This document shows positions 12,578 through 24,160 of a stretch of 64,000 nt of DNA, piece by piece (position 1 is the first letter of the stretch; each line of letters opens with the position of its first letter). Under the pieces are notes generated by a model that was given only the letters and a program-made list of their open reading frames with translations, made no database searches and was not told where the DNA came from. Location of the stretch: the NCBI GenBank assembly GCA_039881145.1, contig JAYKKI010000006.1, positions 10,610,501 through 10,674,500 of the forward strand, in the 5' to 3' direction. Source of the DNA: Druceiella hillmani. Lineage: Eukaryota; Arthropoda; Insecta; Lepidoptera; Hepialidae. The position numbers were made by a program, and so were the translations under genes.

Positions 12578-12950
12578 CGTCCTTCTATCAAGCTTTCTTC
12601 GAATCTGCAGTTCACTCCGCTACAGCATCGACATTAACACGGTCAGTGGAGCGCGTGATTTTGGATACGTTACGCCACACTGGTACTAATGGTATTAAAA
12701 CCTATATAGTTGACTTTATTTACCTTCGTTTTGCTTTTAACTATCTCCATTTTGACGATTTGTACGTCCCTCCATCAAGCTTTCTTCCAATCTGCAGTTC
12801 GCTCCGCTACAGCATCGACATTAACACGATCAGCGGAGCACGTGATTTTGGATACGTTACGCCACACTGATACTAATGGTATTAAAACCTATATAGTTAA
12901 CTTTATTCACTTTTAACTATCTCCATTTTAACGACGTGTCTATACCTGTC
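12578..12950. repeat. 187-bp direct duplication
   Basis: Unit starts at 12,578 and 12,765 share CAAGCTTTCTTC, TCTGCAGTTC-CTCCGCTACAGC and GATTTTGGATACGTTACGCC, with few substitutions. Two full copies are seen. The two overlapping small ORFs (12,646-12,916) arise from the two copies in different frames, so they are not evidence of coding. Confidence 0.8.
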
Positions 12951-13435
12951 ATACGAAGTAAACTCTTTCATTACACAACTTGTCGACATCCGCCCTGAAT
13001 GTATTCAGCTGTAGGTAGACGACACCGATAATCGACAACAAACCACATGCCGATATAAAACTTAAATTCGTCAAACAATATAAGCTTTATCTATCACCAT
13101 TGACTATATGAATGTAAAATACTTCTAATTCCAACTTATTCCCGACAGATAATTTAACAATAAATGAAATGAAATACAAGGCTAACTGATATTTTAAAGC
13201 TACTACATGAAAAGTTGTTACAAAAAAGTAAGTTCCAAATCGAGATACTTAAAACATATAAATATAACACAAAATTTACGCAATTTGCAAAAAACAACTG
13301 GGAAAGGCAACCCACTCCGCTGGCAAAAAGTACGATGCATAGTTTTTAGCCCAAAATTAGAAGAGCCAGACGCTTGAATTCCGTTCAGTAGAAAACAAAA
13401 ACAAGATACCAGAGTCTAAAACTCGAATACCAAAA
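12951..13435. other. AT-rich noncoding DNA
   Basis: Nothing recognised on either strand. Confidence 0.5.
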
Positions 13436-13610
13436 CGCCGGCGGCGGTCAACGGCGCTTCTCTAAATAGGCGTTTCCCGCCGTTCACCCACGCGGATGAG
13501 CGTTAGAGGTGCGCGGCCGACACATGACAAACGCACATGTCACGCAGTCAACGTACCCGCGTCATCTCGCGGCGCGAGCCTGCGACCGCTGTGAACCGGC
13601 CGACTCAAAA
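13436..13610. promoter_or_regulatory. GC-rich, CpG-rich patch
   Basis: A 175-bp block rich in CGCCGGCGGCGG, GCGCGGCCG and CGCGGCGCGAG in AT-rich surroundings, with an E-box-like CACATG duplicated at about 13,520-13,545. It may be a promoter or 5-prime exon. I saw no convincing TATA box, initiator or donor, so it stays a candidate without strand. Confidence 0.25.
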
Positions 13611-14089
13611 AGAGCTATTTTTGAAATAATGAACGGTATGCTTTCTCCTAAGCGTAAATGACTCGATATTTTCATATATAATTTTAGCAACAACGGACAA
13701 TACTCTTCTGTTACTATGTGAGACGTCAAAAAATGGTGTTTTTTAATCTTCAAAGAGTTAGAAATAAAACATACATGACTTCACTTTGGCATCAAACATG
13801 ATGCTCTGTCATCATTAATAATACCTTCAGAAATAGACAGAGAAATAACTTGTTTTTAAAAAAATAAAAATACTCTCTACGTCATTAGAATTTTAGATAT
13901 TTTAAATAACATCGAAATTTTAGAATTTATTTGGACACGTTATTACGTTAATAAATGACCATTACTCTTATTGAACATTCGCTAATATTATCTATCAGTT
14001 AAAAATAAAAGAGGCTTAATATCAAAGACATTTTAAGGCGTTGTTGAGTCGACAGTCTTAAAAATAAAATAAAAAACAATTACCATGTG
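13611..14089. other. AT-rich noncoding DNA
   Basis: Nothing recognised. Confidence 0.5.
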
Positions 14090-14925
14090 AGCAGAATGAG
14101 TGGCATTTCTTTTTCTTTTTGTATGTACTAGATAACTCGTTATAGCATCACGTTATTTTTTCCACAGGATTCCCAAAATATTTCTCTTACATAAAACACA
14201 TAAAACCACCAATCAAAATATGTACCAACGCTCATGTGTTGTTTTCCACAGGATTCCAACAATATTTTTTCCACAGGATTCCCAAAATATTTCTCTTACA
14301 TAAAACACATAAAACCACCAATCAAAATATGTACCAACGCTCATGTGTTGTTTTCCACAGGATTCCAACAATATTTTTTCCACAGGATTCCCAAAATATT
14401 TCTCTTACTTTTTTTTATGTACTAGAGTATTCCCAAAATATTTCTCTTACTTTTTGTATGTACTACCAAATATTTTTTCCACAGGATACCCAAAATATTT
14501 CTCTTACTTTATGTATGTACTAGATAACTCGTTATAGCATCACGTTATTTTTTCCACAGGATTCCCAAAATATTTCTCTTACATAAAACATATAAAACCA
14601 CCAATCAAAATATGTACCAACGCTCATGTGTTGTTTTCCACAGGATTCCAACAATATTTTTTCCACAGGATTCCCAAAATATTTCTCTTACTTTTTGTAT
14701 GTACTAGAGTATTCCTAAAATATTTCTCTTACTTTTTTTATGTACTACCAAATATTTTTTCCACAGGATTCCCAAAATATTTCTCTTACTTTTTGTATGT
14801 ACTAGATAACTCGTTATAGCATCACGTTATTTTTTTCACAGGATTCCCAAAATATTTCTCTTACATAAAACATATAAAACCACCAATCAAAATATGTACC
14901 AACGCTCATGTGTGTTTTCTCCTGA
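14090..14925. repeat. Mosaic tandem repeat with TTTTTTCCACAGGATTCC module
   Basis: Three interleaved modules recur. Module 1 is a TTTTTTCCACAGGATTCC / CAAAATATTTCTCTTAC core present about eight times. Module 2, GATAACTCGTTATAGCATC, starts at 14,131, 14,523 and 14,805. Module 3, ATAAAACA-ATAAAACCACC, starts near 14,191, 14,300, 14,583 and 14,865. A 109-bp duplication is thus nested in larger duplications of 282 and about 392 bp. Overlapping ORFs here repeat peptides such as FSTGFPKYFSY and are array artefacts. Each core looks like a 3-prime splice acceptor (pyrimidines then CACAG), but no exon follows. Confidence 0.8.
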
Positions 14926-15419
14926 TAATTTCACGTATCAATTTCAATTTTACAAGCTAATTAAAAAATTATAAGTTTAAAACCATGTACATAGGATACA
15001 CGGTTTAAAAGCAATAATTTTATTGTCGAAGTGGCCATGATATATTAAATACCTTATAATAAAAAATTACCAATCCTTCATCACATAAGACTTTTACAGA
15101 TGTGAGAATATTTTGTCACCGCTTAAGAGTTTTCAACATTTTATTCATATTTCGTGGGTTCTTCAGTCAGTTTTTATTTCGTACCAAAAATTTAGGGTGC
15201 GAAATTTAAATGACATAAAAATAAATCTTTAGAAATATTGTAAGAAATTTTTATTTTTCTTGTAAAATCGAAAAACCTAACCACATTTTTCTCTAATATT
15301 ATTCAGTCGCTAAAAGCTACAGCCGTCACAAAAGTCATATCTAAAAGTATACAACTCGTAGTTGCGCGATTGAAAGCATACTTAGCGCCATCTATTGGTG
15401 TACATAGATACATTATAAA
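14926..15419. other. AT-rich noncoding DNA with one CTCF-like motif
   Basis: No gene. AGCGCCATCT at 15,384-15,393 matches the core of the Drosophila CTCF motif in reverse orientation. Confidence 0.4.
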
Positions 15420-15734
15420 TTTATGTAATTACAACGCGTCGAGTAGCTACGCACTTCTTCCTCGCCGTCGTTGTAGTAATGTTGTTTTATAAATTATACA
15501 TAAAGTTCTATCTCGCGTCGAGCCACCCGTCACTAGCGCCGCCCACAGCGGCGAGCGGGCCGCGTGCCCACACGCGCTCGCAACGCGACACCGCATTTCG
15601 GGATCCGGAGGCGCGCAACCGCACCCACGCGGTCACTGTACCGTCGCGTCGGCCCAAACAGACATCAACAATCGAAAATGATAGGGCGACGCACTTCCGC
15701 ATATATCGGCCAAATTTTTGTTGTCAGACATCAG
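15420..15734 (+). other. Possible promoter and first exon of an unknown gene
   Basis: A GC-rich block follows a TATAAATTATA element at about 15,486. A strong donor-like site, CAG|GTGAGA, falls after 15,734. An ATG at 15,678 in good context (A at -3) opens 19 codons, MIGRRTSAYIGQIFVVRHQ, up to that donor in phase 0. The same frame is also open from an upstream ATG at 15,564. I do not recognise the peptide. No downstream exon could be linked, so this is a candidate 5-prime exon only. The GC content contrasts sharply with the neighbours. RNA evidence would be decisive. Confidence 0.3.
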
Positions 15735-16886
15735 GTGAGAATCGGACATCTCTTAAAATAAATAATGAACAGCGTATAAGGAAAAGGTCAAATCACCAAA
15801 CCTTTATCTTTGCGGTAAACATACGTTCTGACTTTCGTAGGATTTCTGATAATTGATGCCGACTTCCAGAATAAAAAAAATTTAATCTTTATCATTCGAA
15901 GCGACCCTCTAATCACCACCAATGGGCTTGTAAGCCTTTCGATTTGAACATGCTACTATGAGTATGGTAGTTATGTACTGCGGTTAAATTTTACTTTTGA
16001 ATAAACCTCGGATCGTCCAGCGCCACAGTCAGTTCTCGATTATCGTTTACGTGGAAATCTCCATGAAGTAAATTGCCGAAAGAGAAATGAAGGACTTGTC
16101 TTCTCCTGTAACATTTATAAACGAAAAACCCGATTTGAAATCCAATAAATGTTATTGAAAATATGAAATTATAATCTGTTTTAATGTATTATACAAGTAT
16201 CAGATCCAAAATTATATTACTTTCGAAATAAATAAACATTATTACATGACATTAATGACTTACATATTATTATTTCCATGTCATTGCTATACTTCATATC
16301 TGACACTTGAAAACTTTCAAATCGATGGTGTAACGAGAACCGGTCTTAGAGTTAACCGTCGATAGTTCCACTAAAGTCGGAGTTATATGGATTAAAGCAC
16401 CACAGGCCGATTGAGAACAAAAACAGTTTTATTAAATAACAGGCTACAGCGTGGAATGCATAAGCAGCTCGTTCATTTCCAGGTTTTTATTGTTCGGAAA
16501 AATATAAAAAAAACAGTTAGTTCCCTTCATTCGAATAATCAATGAAGAGTTATGTTGAAAACCCACACAATACGTCGAGGAAAAGTTTGTATTTAACAGT
16601 TTCAAGAAATCAACATATAAATTATACCTCTGACGCAGAATACCAATAAAGTTTCTATCCGTAGATGAATTTGAAAATTTTTTTTTCTATAACTATCTAT
16701 ATACTATATCCGGTGTCCGGGAGTAGATGTCGGACAAAGAAACGCTATTCGTTGGCTATAAAGGAATAAATTGTCGTAATAAAACGTAAAACACACTTTT
16801 TTTCTAATTGGGTGCAAACAAAAATATTACACATAACTCTTTTTAACACCCCCAACACTTGTTCGGTGTGCGGTTTTTACCCACAG
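15735..16886. other. AT-rich noncoding DNA
   Basis: Nothing recognised. If the preceding donor is real, this would be intron sequence. Confidence 0.45.
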
Positions 16887-16946
16887 TGAAGATGTCTTTG
16901 CAGCTGTTCGCGGGTTATTCCCTCCAAGCGGCGCTGAACAATATCC
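16887..16946 (+). other. Possible short exon or old retroelement fragment
   Basis: A pyrimidine-rich tract ending in CCCACAG precedes the segment and a strong donor, GTAAGTA, follows at 16,947. An ATG at 16,892 opens 18 codons (MSLQLFAGYSLQAALNNI) into the donor. Against this, another plus-strand frame reads VFAAVRGLFPPSGAEQYP, and the minus strand is also open over 67 codons. The block may therefore be a degenerate fragment of a mobile-element protein rather than a host exon. I cannot choose between them by eye. Confidence 0.2.
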
Positions 16947-16949
16947 GTA

Positions 16950-17860
16950 AGTATCATGTGGACGAAAAAGATGACTAATAATTATGAATATTATTTTCAA
17001 TTTTCTAATTTTACTTTTAACGACAATCAATTATTTTTAGTCAAGGAATAACGTCTTTCTTTGACCGACACTTATTCCCCGACACCATGTATATAGGTAT
17101 TCTTCCGCCCTCTCGACAAAAAGACCAAAATAATGTATGTACGAAGAATATTTTACATGCTTTTTAATTAACTATTCACAGCATGTTAATTTGTACTATT
17201 TTTGTAAACGATTAAGCTAAAACATTCTTGCCTAGCGACTAGGTGATTGCTTTATGACTGGTCACAAGGGACTATTTATCCTGCAATCAAGCCTGATGTA
17301 AAAACTATTAGAAGCAGAAACAAATATTTTAATTACCACCACCTAACTGTTGTTAAGATAAAATAATGAAACATATATCATCAGATGTGAGTGAGTGGCT
17401 GAGTGACTACTCAAAATATTTGAGCATTCTCAAAATGTCAAACTTTTTGATAGCTCAAAATGTTGACAGGGTAAAAAAAGTCTCAAAAAGCTATGGAATC
17501 ATGCTCCATTGTACAAAGAGAAACGTCAGAAATCTGAATATAATACCAGCCGCAAAATAACTTATTGCTGCATAGAATCTATTTTCGTTAAGGTTTCAGA
17601 CAAATCTTAAATCACCAAAAAAAAAAGCTTTTTAGATTGCACTCAATAATTATTGTTTATATAAAGTACTCAAATACATTCGACGTGAACAATTAGACCT
17701 TTAAGTCCTACTGTTAATTCAAAAGATTTGTAAACTTTATTCATTTTTATTTCAAAATTTGCTTCTAAAAACTAACGATAAACTCTGCTCCCGTAGGTCC
17801 TTTAAGTTTAGCTATTAATGTGTTCGTAACATGTAGCACAATATTTCTATATCTACATAA
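16950..17860. other. AT-rich noncoding DNA
   Basis: No gene. A 64-codon ORF at 17,366-17,560 shows no family resemblance. Confidence 0.5.
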
Positions 17861-18030
17861 AAGTCAACGTTTGTCTGTTTGTTCGCTTATAACTTGAGTT
17901 CTACTAAATAGATTTTGCTACGGGTTTCGCTGTCATAGATAGTATTTATTCAGGAATTACATTCTTTGTGGTAACTGCACCTAAGTAAAGGAGAGTCTGT
18001 TGTACTGCACCTAAGTAAAGGAGAGTCTGT
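17861..18030 (+). repeat. Dispersed repeat fragment with 30-bp tandem duplication
   Basis: The phrase AACGTTTGTCTGTTTGTTC plus AACTTGAGT is shared with 54,045-54,105. Inside it a 27-bp motif beginning ACTGCACCTAAGTAAAGG is duplicated, with unit starts at 17,974 and 18,004. Confidence 0.55.
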
Positions 18031-18034
18031 ATAT

Positions 18035-18069
18035 AGATTATCCAAGTGCTTGAAGCACTTGTATAATCT
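18035..18069. repeat. 35-bp near-perfect hairpin
   Basis: The arms AGATTATCCAAGTGCTT and AAGCACTTGTATAATCT are reverse complements with one mismatch and a one-base centre. It follows directly on the duplicated motif at 17,974-18,030. Confidence 0.75.
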
Positions 18070-18360
18070 GTTTTCACTACGTTTTACGTAGTTTTTATTA
18101 CGTAATGACTTTTTACTACCTGAACAATCGAATCAAGAGAGACACCCTATCATCAAGACCAAATGTAATTTGTAAGTAAAAACATTAGTATCGGTATTGA
18201 GATTAGAGACCTTAAAAAATATTTTTAGACGTATTCTCGAATTCTCTGGAGCGGAAACCTACTTTTTAAATAATATGGTATATGAATAATTTTTTTCATT
18301 TTATAAATTATAATTTCAGAGTACCTACAAGCTGACGAGGCGTGCTACGAACATGCCCCG

Positions 18361-18605
18361 TACCTAGAATCTATACTATTAATAAAATTGTAACAAAGTG
18401 AATTCAGTATATGGAAATTGTTGTAAAAAAGTGATTGATTTAGCATAAAGAATGATAATTTAATTAGAAGCCAGGAAACCTATTCTTAGAATTTTTGTCT
18501 GTCTGTATATTAATTTGTTCCTCAATCAAGAGCAACTTATGAAAAACAACAGATGTGAAAAAAATCCTAATACCTTTTCTTATACTGAATTTCACGCGAG
18601 TAAAA
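18361..18605 (-). repeat. Dispersed retroelement-like repeat, antisense
   Basis: The segment ends in a TTTCACGCGAGTAAAACCGGGGTGTAGCTAGT-type phrase. That is the reverse complement of the ACTAGCT-x-CCCG start typical of lepidopteran interspersed repeats. Inside is TTTGTCTGTCTGTATATTAATTTG. No ORF survives. Confidence 0.45.
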
Positions 18606-18639
18606 CCGGGGTGTAGCTAGTATTGTATAAAGATTTAAA

Positions 18640-18800
18640 CGTAACATTTAGACAAGAATGGCAATATTGAATTTTGACATAATTTTCAATAATGCTCACT
18701 GTATTCTACAAGAGAGAATGAGACATACTCGTAGTTATATCCCCACTCTATCCCTATATTTAAATTTAAAGCTCAAAATAGCTTATTTTTTCAATAACTT
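18640..18800 (+). repeat. Diverged partial copy of MITE family A
   Basis: Matches the interior of 61,780-61,945 in the same orientation: an A-AATGGCAATA-TG block, a TATTCTACAAGAG block, a CCCACTCTATCC block and a TTTTTAATTAAC block. Both ends of the family are missing. Confidence 0.5.
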
Positions 18801-19477
18801 GTTCCCTAGTGATTTTTAATTAACCTTCAAACTACACTAGTAAATACCTAGTCAACTATTCTATTCCTAAAAAATACTGTGTAGTAACGTAGAAAATTCT
18901 AACTGATTGGCGTTGACTTCTAGTCAACGCGAATCACACTAGAAGTTGTGAACATGTGTTAGAGCTAAGTTTACAGTTTCCGCTACTATGAGCAATTACA
19001 ATCACTCTTTTTTCAATACACGCTTCTCACTGGCCATTTTAATTTTTTTTATCCTAAGTTTCAGAGACCAGAGAAGTTTTTTTGAAAAACTTTGTTTTTC
19101 ATAACATTTGAGCCTATTCTGCCATGCTTGTATAATAAAATACACCTTTTTAGAATAAATATTCCACAATTTATGAGACCGCCTCTAAATTAGAAGATTT
19201 TTTGAACGATCGACATTAATTATTGTTGAAATTTTCAGAATCAGTAAATTTAAAGCTACACCGCAGACGAACTGGCGAAACTACTTCGTTAATTATAATC
19301 AATTGTTTTCATCGTCCAGATGTTTTCGCAGAAAGCCTCTGCCCAAACAACTTTCCAGATACTCTCATACCACTTTCAAATGTTTATTACTCTGTTTCAG
19401 TAGATAAACACTCATCAATAATATTATAAATCGTTTGTTGAACATAAATATTATGAACGAATCTAAGGTTATTTCAG

Positions 19478-19880
19478 GGTAATATGGCCGTATTTTTCGT
19501 GACCCATTTTGGCGCTTAAAATATAAAGAGAAATTAATTCTTTATAATTTCATTAACCTATATTAAATTATCTTTGGGAACTGATATCTATGGTAACTAA
19601 AAATAATTATATATAAAAATAAAAAATAATAAAAAACCTTGCCGTTGGCCATCTTATCGAATATGTCTATATCCACTGAGGATAAATTGTCAGTAAAGTA
19701 ACCACTTGTTTGGCTCTTTTTCTGTGTTCAAGGCCCGGATCCACCACTTTTTAAATTTATCGTTTTGCTTACAATTTTTCTCTACCGTGTTTTCATTCCG
19801 TGACGAGGAATCACATTGATTTATAAATTTTATTTAAAGATATATACAACACATTTGAATACGTATGGCTATATTACCTT
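19478..19880. mobile_element. Candidate small TIR element
   Basis: GGTAATATGGCC near 19,480 is matched by a reverse-complement end near 19,865-19,880 (GGCTATATTACC), with one mismatch over 12 bases and partial pairing beyond. The length is about 400 bp with no ORF. The repeat is short, so confidence is low. Confidence 0.25.
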
Positions 19881-20041
19881 AATAAAAATTTGCCCATCCT
19901 ATCCAGTCATACAGATGATATGGCCATATAGTTAAATGTGCCCTTGCTTAGTAATACGCGTTTTATTTTGAGGTTATGTTGCCGGTAAACGGTTATATAA
20001 AAAACTATAACGATGATTCTATATGTTATAATATATGTCAC

Positions 20042-20155
20042 CCACAATTAATTATATTAAGTATTATCAAAGTTTTATTGTGTTAGACAGTTAATATTAG
20101 CGACGTCTTTTGTCATAAAGCAATTTCACTTTAAAAAAGATACGGAAATCTTCTC
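20042..20155 (+). repeat. Dispersed repeat, family D, copy 2
   Basis: Homologous blocks to 9,300-9,435, ending in AAAAAGATACGGAAA. No coding capacity. Confidence 0.45.
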
Positions 20156-20522
20156 GATGTGCGTGCAACCTCCTTTAACAATAATTTTTGGTAAGTCGAT
20201 AACTGCCTACGTAATAACTGTATTCTTACAACTAATGAACGTTTTACGCATAAATACATACAGTGAAATATATAGCATACATACATACAGTGAAACATAT
20301 AATAGCCAACTATTATTATATAGAATGAATTTATATGTTACACTAATCTCTAATTTACAATAGTAATGACGTCATTACATTCCGTCCATCGTGTGATTAC
20401 GTCCACAAACTAACGGACAAGCGAAACTTGTGCAAATTAGTTTCGGCTTAAAACATACTTAAATTATGTTAAGTTTAAACCACTGATTCATTTTCGCGTA
20501 CCACTCATATGTACTACGGATA

Positions 20523-21106
20523 GGGTTACCATAAACATTTGGTAAATTAAAAGTAGAAAACTAAAAACCCTGGACATTTTGTTCATAGCCCCGGACACTC
20601 AAATCGTTAAAGATCACACTATATTAAAATAAAAACAGTACTAAATCATATAATACTAACCGAGGTTATTTTGTCTTAATCAATTTCTATTCATCTCACT
20701 GACCACAAACGAAGAATTATATCTATTGTCACCATGAAACAATTATAATGTTTTATCGACTGCCCAAGCAATAAAACAATTCAATTCCATTCTATATCCT
20801 TAATTTAAATTCTGAAACTTAAAGCAAAGTAAAGCTTAAAATACCTTCAGAAATGAAATCAACATTAAAATAAATTACAAAACTCCTACAACTTTTGAAA
20901 TTTCAAGCAAGTCAATATTAAATGTATTATTTAGTCGTAACAATCTAAGATATAGTTTCTGATTATTGTATATTTCTTTTATTAGTGCATGGGTTAAAGT
21001 GTTAACAATAGAAAACTGCTTTAAAAATTACACACAGGGCTCTTTTAAAAGAAATAAAGAAAAAACCGTCCAGTGAAAAGAGGACGGATACCAACCCTAA
21101 TTACAG
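20523..21106. mobile_element. Candidate TIR element of TAGGGTT type
   Basis: The left end reads TAGGGTTACCAT and the right end, as reverse complement, TAGGGTTGGTATCCGTCC. The first seven bases are identical and both ends carry a Y/G-rich continuation. The interior holds CCCTGGACATTTTG and CCCCGGACACTC phrases. No ORF. The termini resemble those of 890-1,904 only loosely. Confidence 0.3.
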
Positions 21107-21667
21107 ATCAGTGCCCTAGTATGGAATTAATATATTAAAAGTTTAATAGGCATAAATCTGCGTCTCAAAATATTAACGTAGTCAAAAAATAACAAAATCG
21201 TTGTACCATCTTGGAAAGCTGTGCATACCACCTGTTGTAAACTTAGGTACTGTAGTATGAAACCCTCTGTTCTAAGGATTAGCGACAAAAGAAACAGCAG
21301 TCACCTTCATCTTGAAATATTCAGCCTTATGTCGTATCATGTTACTTTATGAATAACGTAAACTTTACGAAGCCTTTAAGCAGATGTCCACATATTGTAT
21401 TATCATGAAACCTTTATCGTTAAAATTACGCCTTATTTCACTTTAGGTAAAGGTAGCTGAAACAATATATCTTATGGCTGGTACTATAATTTATCTAAAT
21501 ATTTGTTTCGATAATTTAGTTAATTTAGCCTTCATAGTAGCATTAATTGGACGAACTGGAAAGTAAACTTCTAAGTTTCATTTCATAAACATTATATTGC
21601 ATTTGCAGAAACGCCAATAAAGTCCATACTCGAGAACTGGGAAATGTTTCATAATCATATACTTTTA
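21107..21667. other. Noncoding DNA of more even composition
   Basis: No repeat or ORF seen. It looks like unique sequence and could be intron or intergenic spacer. Confidence 0.4.
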
Positions 21668-21696
21668 TACACACACACACGCACACGCACGCGCAC

Positions 21697-21769
<73 letters not shown>

Positions 21770-21770
21770 C
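21668..21770. repeat. (AC)n / (ACGC)n microsatellite
   Basis: Starts as AC dinucleotides, passes through ACGCGC variants and continues as perfect ACGC tetranucleotides to 21,770. The alternating purine-pyrimidine sequence could adopt Z-DNA. Overlapping ORFs of RTHA or RACV repeats on both strands are artefacts. Confidence 0.95.
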
Positions 21771-22179
21771 TTGAGACCGATGTTGATAGTGACACGACAA
21801 ATAAATATTACTTGACGCACACCAAAACAAAATAACCTATAAATCGCGTCTTTCGTCATCCATAGGTAAATTACAGAAGACTGTCCTTTTCTTTCTATTC
21901 GTAAAATTATATGATGCTATTCTTATCTCTCAAGCTCGACCTGAAATAGCGTTACCTTAACGAACAATAAAAGTTAAGATAGAGCCAGTGCGATACAGCA
22001 TGCTGATTTTTGCAGCGAATGTTAAGACTACCGTTATTGTCGTGCGTTAGCTAATGTATACGTAAAGTGAATGATACAACATACGACTGAATATAGCCGA
22101 AATGAACGTCTAACCCAAATATTATCCCATCAGCTAGGTTCAACTGACAGAGGGACAGATCCAGTAAACCAATCTCCTC

Positions 22180-22410
22180 GGCTTTGCCGGCTAAACAGAC
22201 GTCTTCCCATAATCAGCATCCTTCCATCGTATGCGCCTTCGCTGCCGCCGCCGCGCGCTTGCCAAGTGTCGAACGGTAAAACTAAAAGTGCTCGCGAGTT
22301 CAAGGCACGCGCCCGCGAACAACGGACGCGCCACGCGCGAGGTCAAAACTGCCGGTTTCAAGGTCGGATGCGGGTCGTCGCACGGATGAGGAGAGCAGAG
22401 CGCCGGAAGA
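22180..22410. promoter_or_regulatory. GC-rich, CpG-rich patch
   Basis: Contains CTGCCGCCGCCGCGCGC, GCACGCGCCCGCG and GACGCGCCACGCGCG in an otherwise AT-rich region. Both strands are open for about 90 or more codons, a composition effect. It may be a promoter or exon; no clear start or donor was identified. Confidence 0.25.
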
Positions 22411-23127
22411 TAACTTCTATTCAATCCACACAACTCCTCAATACACTTCACTCCCACGTCCACGCATTCGTAAACATAAAGTGCTGATATGAAACCGACA
22501 GCCCTGACGTCTATGCAAACAGATGTATCGGCAACATTTCAGTCTCTATCGACGTCTTCCTAGTCTGTTGCAACACTGTACAGTAAATATACAGATCCGA
22601 AAAATTCCATTTATTAGGATTACGTAGTGAAGCTTATAATTTCCTCACCTTCAGACGGAGTTTCATAGCCGAACAATTTTTACAAATAGATCTCAATTTG
22701 AAATATATATTGGAAAGTTTGCAGGTAGATACCAGATTAGCAGCAATTATTCGTACGGTTTCGAACCCAATTGCTCTCGCCCGGTTGTCTGTACGTAGCC
22801 TCATTGTAGTTCTAAACTACAAATTCTATATGCACAAAATTTTATTATGTAAAATTATATTATACAAAATGATAGTCGAAAGCCAGAGTCTAATTCGAAT
22901 TTGGCATAAAAATTTAAGGTAAAGGTAGAGAACAAAAGAACAATACGTACACGCGGTACATCGTAAAAATGGTTTTTGAGTTTTAAGAAACTGTTTTTCA
23001 AATTAAGAGAAAATTAAGTTTTCCGAATTCCCCTTTTCTGTTTTCTAAAACACGTGCAATAAAATATACCATTTTAAGCTAAACAATGATAAATCAACAT
23101 AATTTTAATATTCTGTTCCTTTAAGGC
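22411..23127. other. AT-rich noncoding DNA
   Basis: Nothing recognised beyond a chance 74-codon ORF at 22,698-22,922. Confidence 0.5.
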
Positions 23128-23640
23128 CAATTTCGTTACACATAGAACAAATGGCGTATGCTGACTGGTGTTCTGTGCGATGTAAAATGCCCGTCTGGGC
23201 TAAGGGCAAGGTTTACAAATGGCAGTTAGGCCAGTTACGTTTATAGTAATGAAATTTGGGCCATAAATAAAATCCATATAGATAAACTCTATGTGATCGA
23301 AATGCGTATGCTGCACTGGGCGACTGGAGTAATGCTCAAAAAAAAAGTACGAAATGGATATATAAGAGAGTTTCAATCACTCCGATTGCCAACAAAATCC
23401 AGGAGGCGAGACTGGGGTGAAACGGTCACGAGATGCGGAGACCCATAAATCACATCATGAAAAAGTGACTTTCTATGGCTTCGAGAAAAACGGGGGGAGA
23501 GGAAGACCTACTACAACCTGGCTGACAAATATCAAGGGTGACATGAAGGAGTTCAGTCTATCTGAAGAAGACTCACATACGAGGAGCAGATGGCGCCTGA
23601 AAATCAAGACAACCGATCTCAATTAACAGAAGTGGCGAGA
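23128..23640 (+). pseudogene. Decayed non-LTR retrotransposon reverse-transcriptase C-terminus
   Basis: Fragments in two or three frames follow the order of a LINE reverse-transcriptase tail. About 23,170-23,220 gives GVLCD and MPVWAKGKVYK. About 23,290-23,360 gives KLYVIEMRMLHWATGV, matching the conserved EMRMLRW-x-GV block. The end (23,495-23,624) gives GRGRPTTTWL, then DMKEFSLSEEDS and SRWRLKIKTTD before a stop. The order and spacing match the family closely. Frameshifts and stops in the middle (23,225-23,300) show a dead copy. Only the last 69-codon stretch (23,417-23,626) remains open. It lacks the endonuclease and the catalytic YADD region. Confidence 0.75.
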
Positions 23641-24160
23641 ACAAAGGAAAATACCGTTAAGGGAAAAATTATAATTTCTCATTTTGATTTCTTACGCCTG
23701 TGACTCGCATATCCACATGCTTTATATGTATCTAAATGTGAACTATGAATTCTTGTAACTCGATTTCTACTGGAACTTACAGTGTTTTAAATAAAAAAAT
23801 GGATATAAATTAGGGGTTTGAAAGTGTTTTTCAAAATTTTCAAAACATTGTTAACAAGTAGTTTAGAATTAACGTGGTATAGTTATATTAATTTTATAAG
23901 GGTTACAGAAAGGGTGAGCCTTTCAATGCGAATGTTACAATAAGATGTTACAATAAGAACACACTCGACACACATGTGCATGGCTCCAGGGGGACTTATC
24001 TGTTTGTCGTTGTTGTTTTGTTAATATGATTAATTTAACAGTTTCATAAATAAAGTCTAAAACAACCCCCAATTTTAAAGAGTCTAACAGCTTAAGGTTA
24101 CAAAATATTTTTTATCCGTAACAGAATTAACAGTACAACAAATAAATTATGTTACAATAC
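23641..24160. other. AT-rich noncoding DNA
   Basis: A short direct duplication of ACAATAAGA(TGTT) lies near 23,936-23,960. No gene. Confidence 0.45.

Noticed and set aside
12646..12916. Two overlapping ORFs with the repeated peptide ILDTLRHT
   Set aside because: The similarity comes from the 187-bp DNA duplication read in shifted frames.
14234..14819. Four overlapping ORFs with FSTGFPKYFSY peptides
   Set aside because: They arise from the mosaic tandem repeat in different frames, with no start context or codon bias.
14090..14925. CRISPR-like array
   Set aside because: Repeats and spacers are not regular, spacers are repeated too, and the DNA is eukaryotic.
21543..21859. ORFs rich in RTHA or RACV repeats
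   Set aside because: Produced by the ACGC microsatellite on both strands.
22191..22487. Opposed 90- and 138-codon ORFs as a coding gene
   Set aside because: Both strands are open because of GC-rich composition. The predicted peptides are arginine-rich and low in structure, with no family resemblance.
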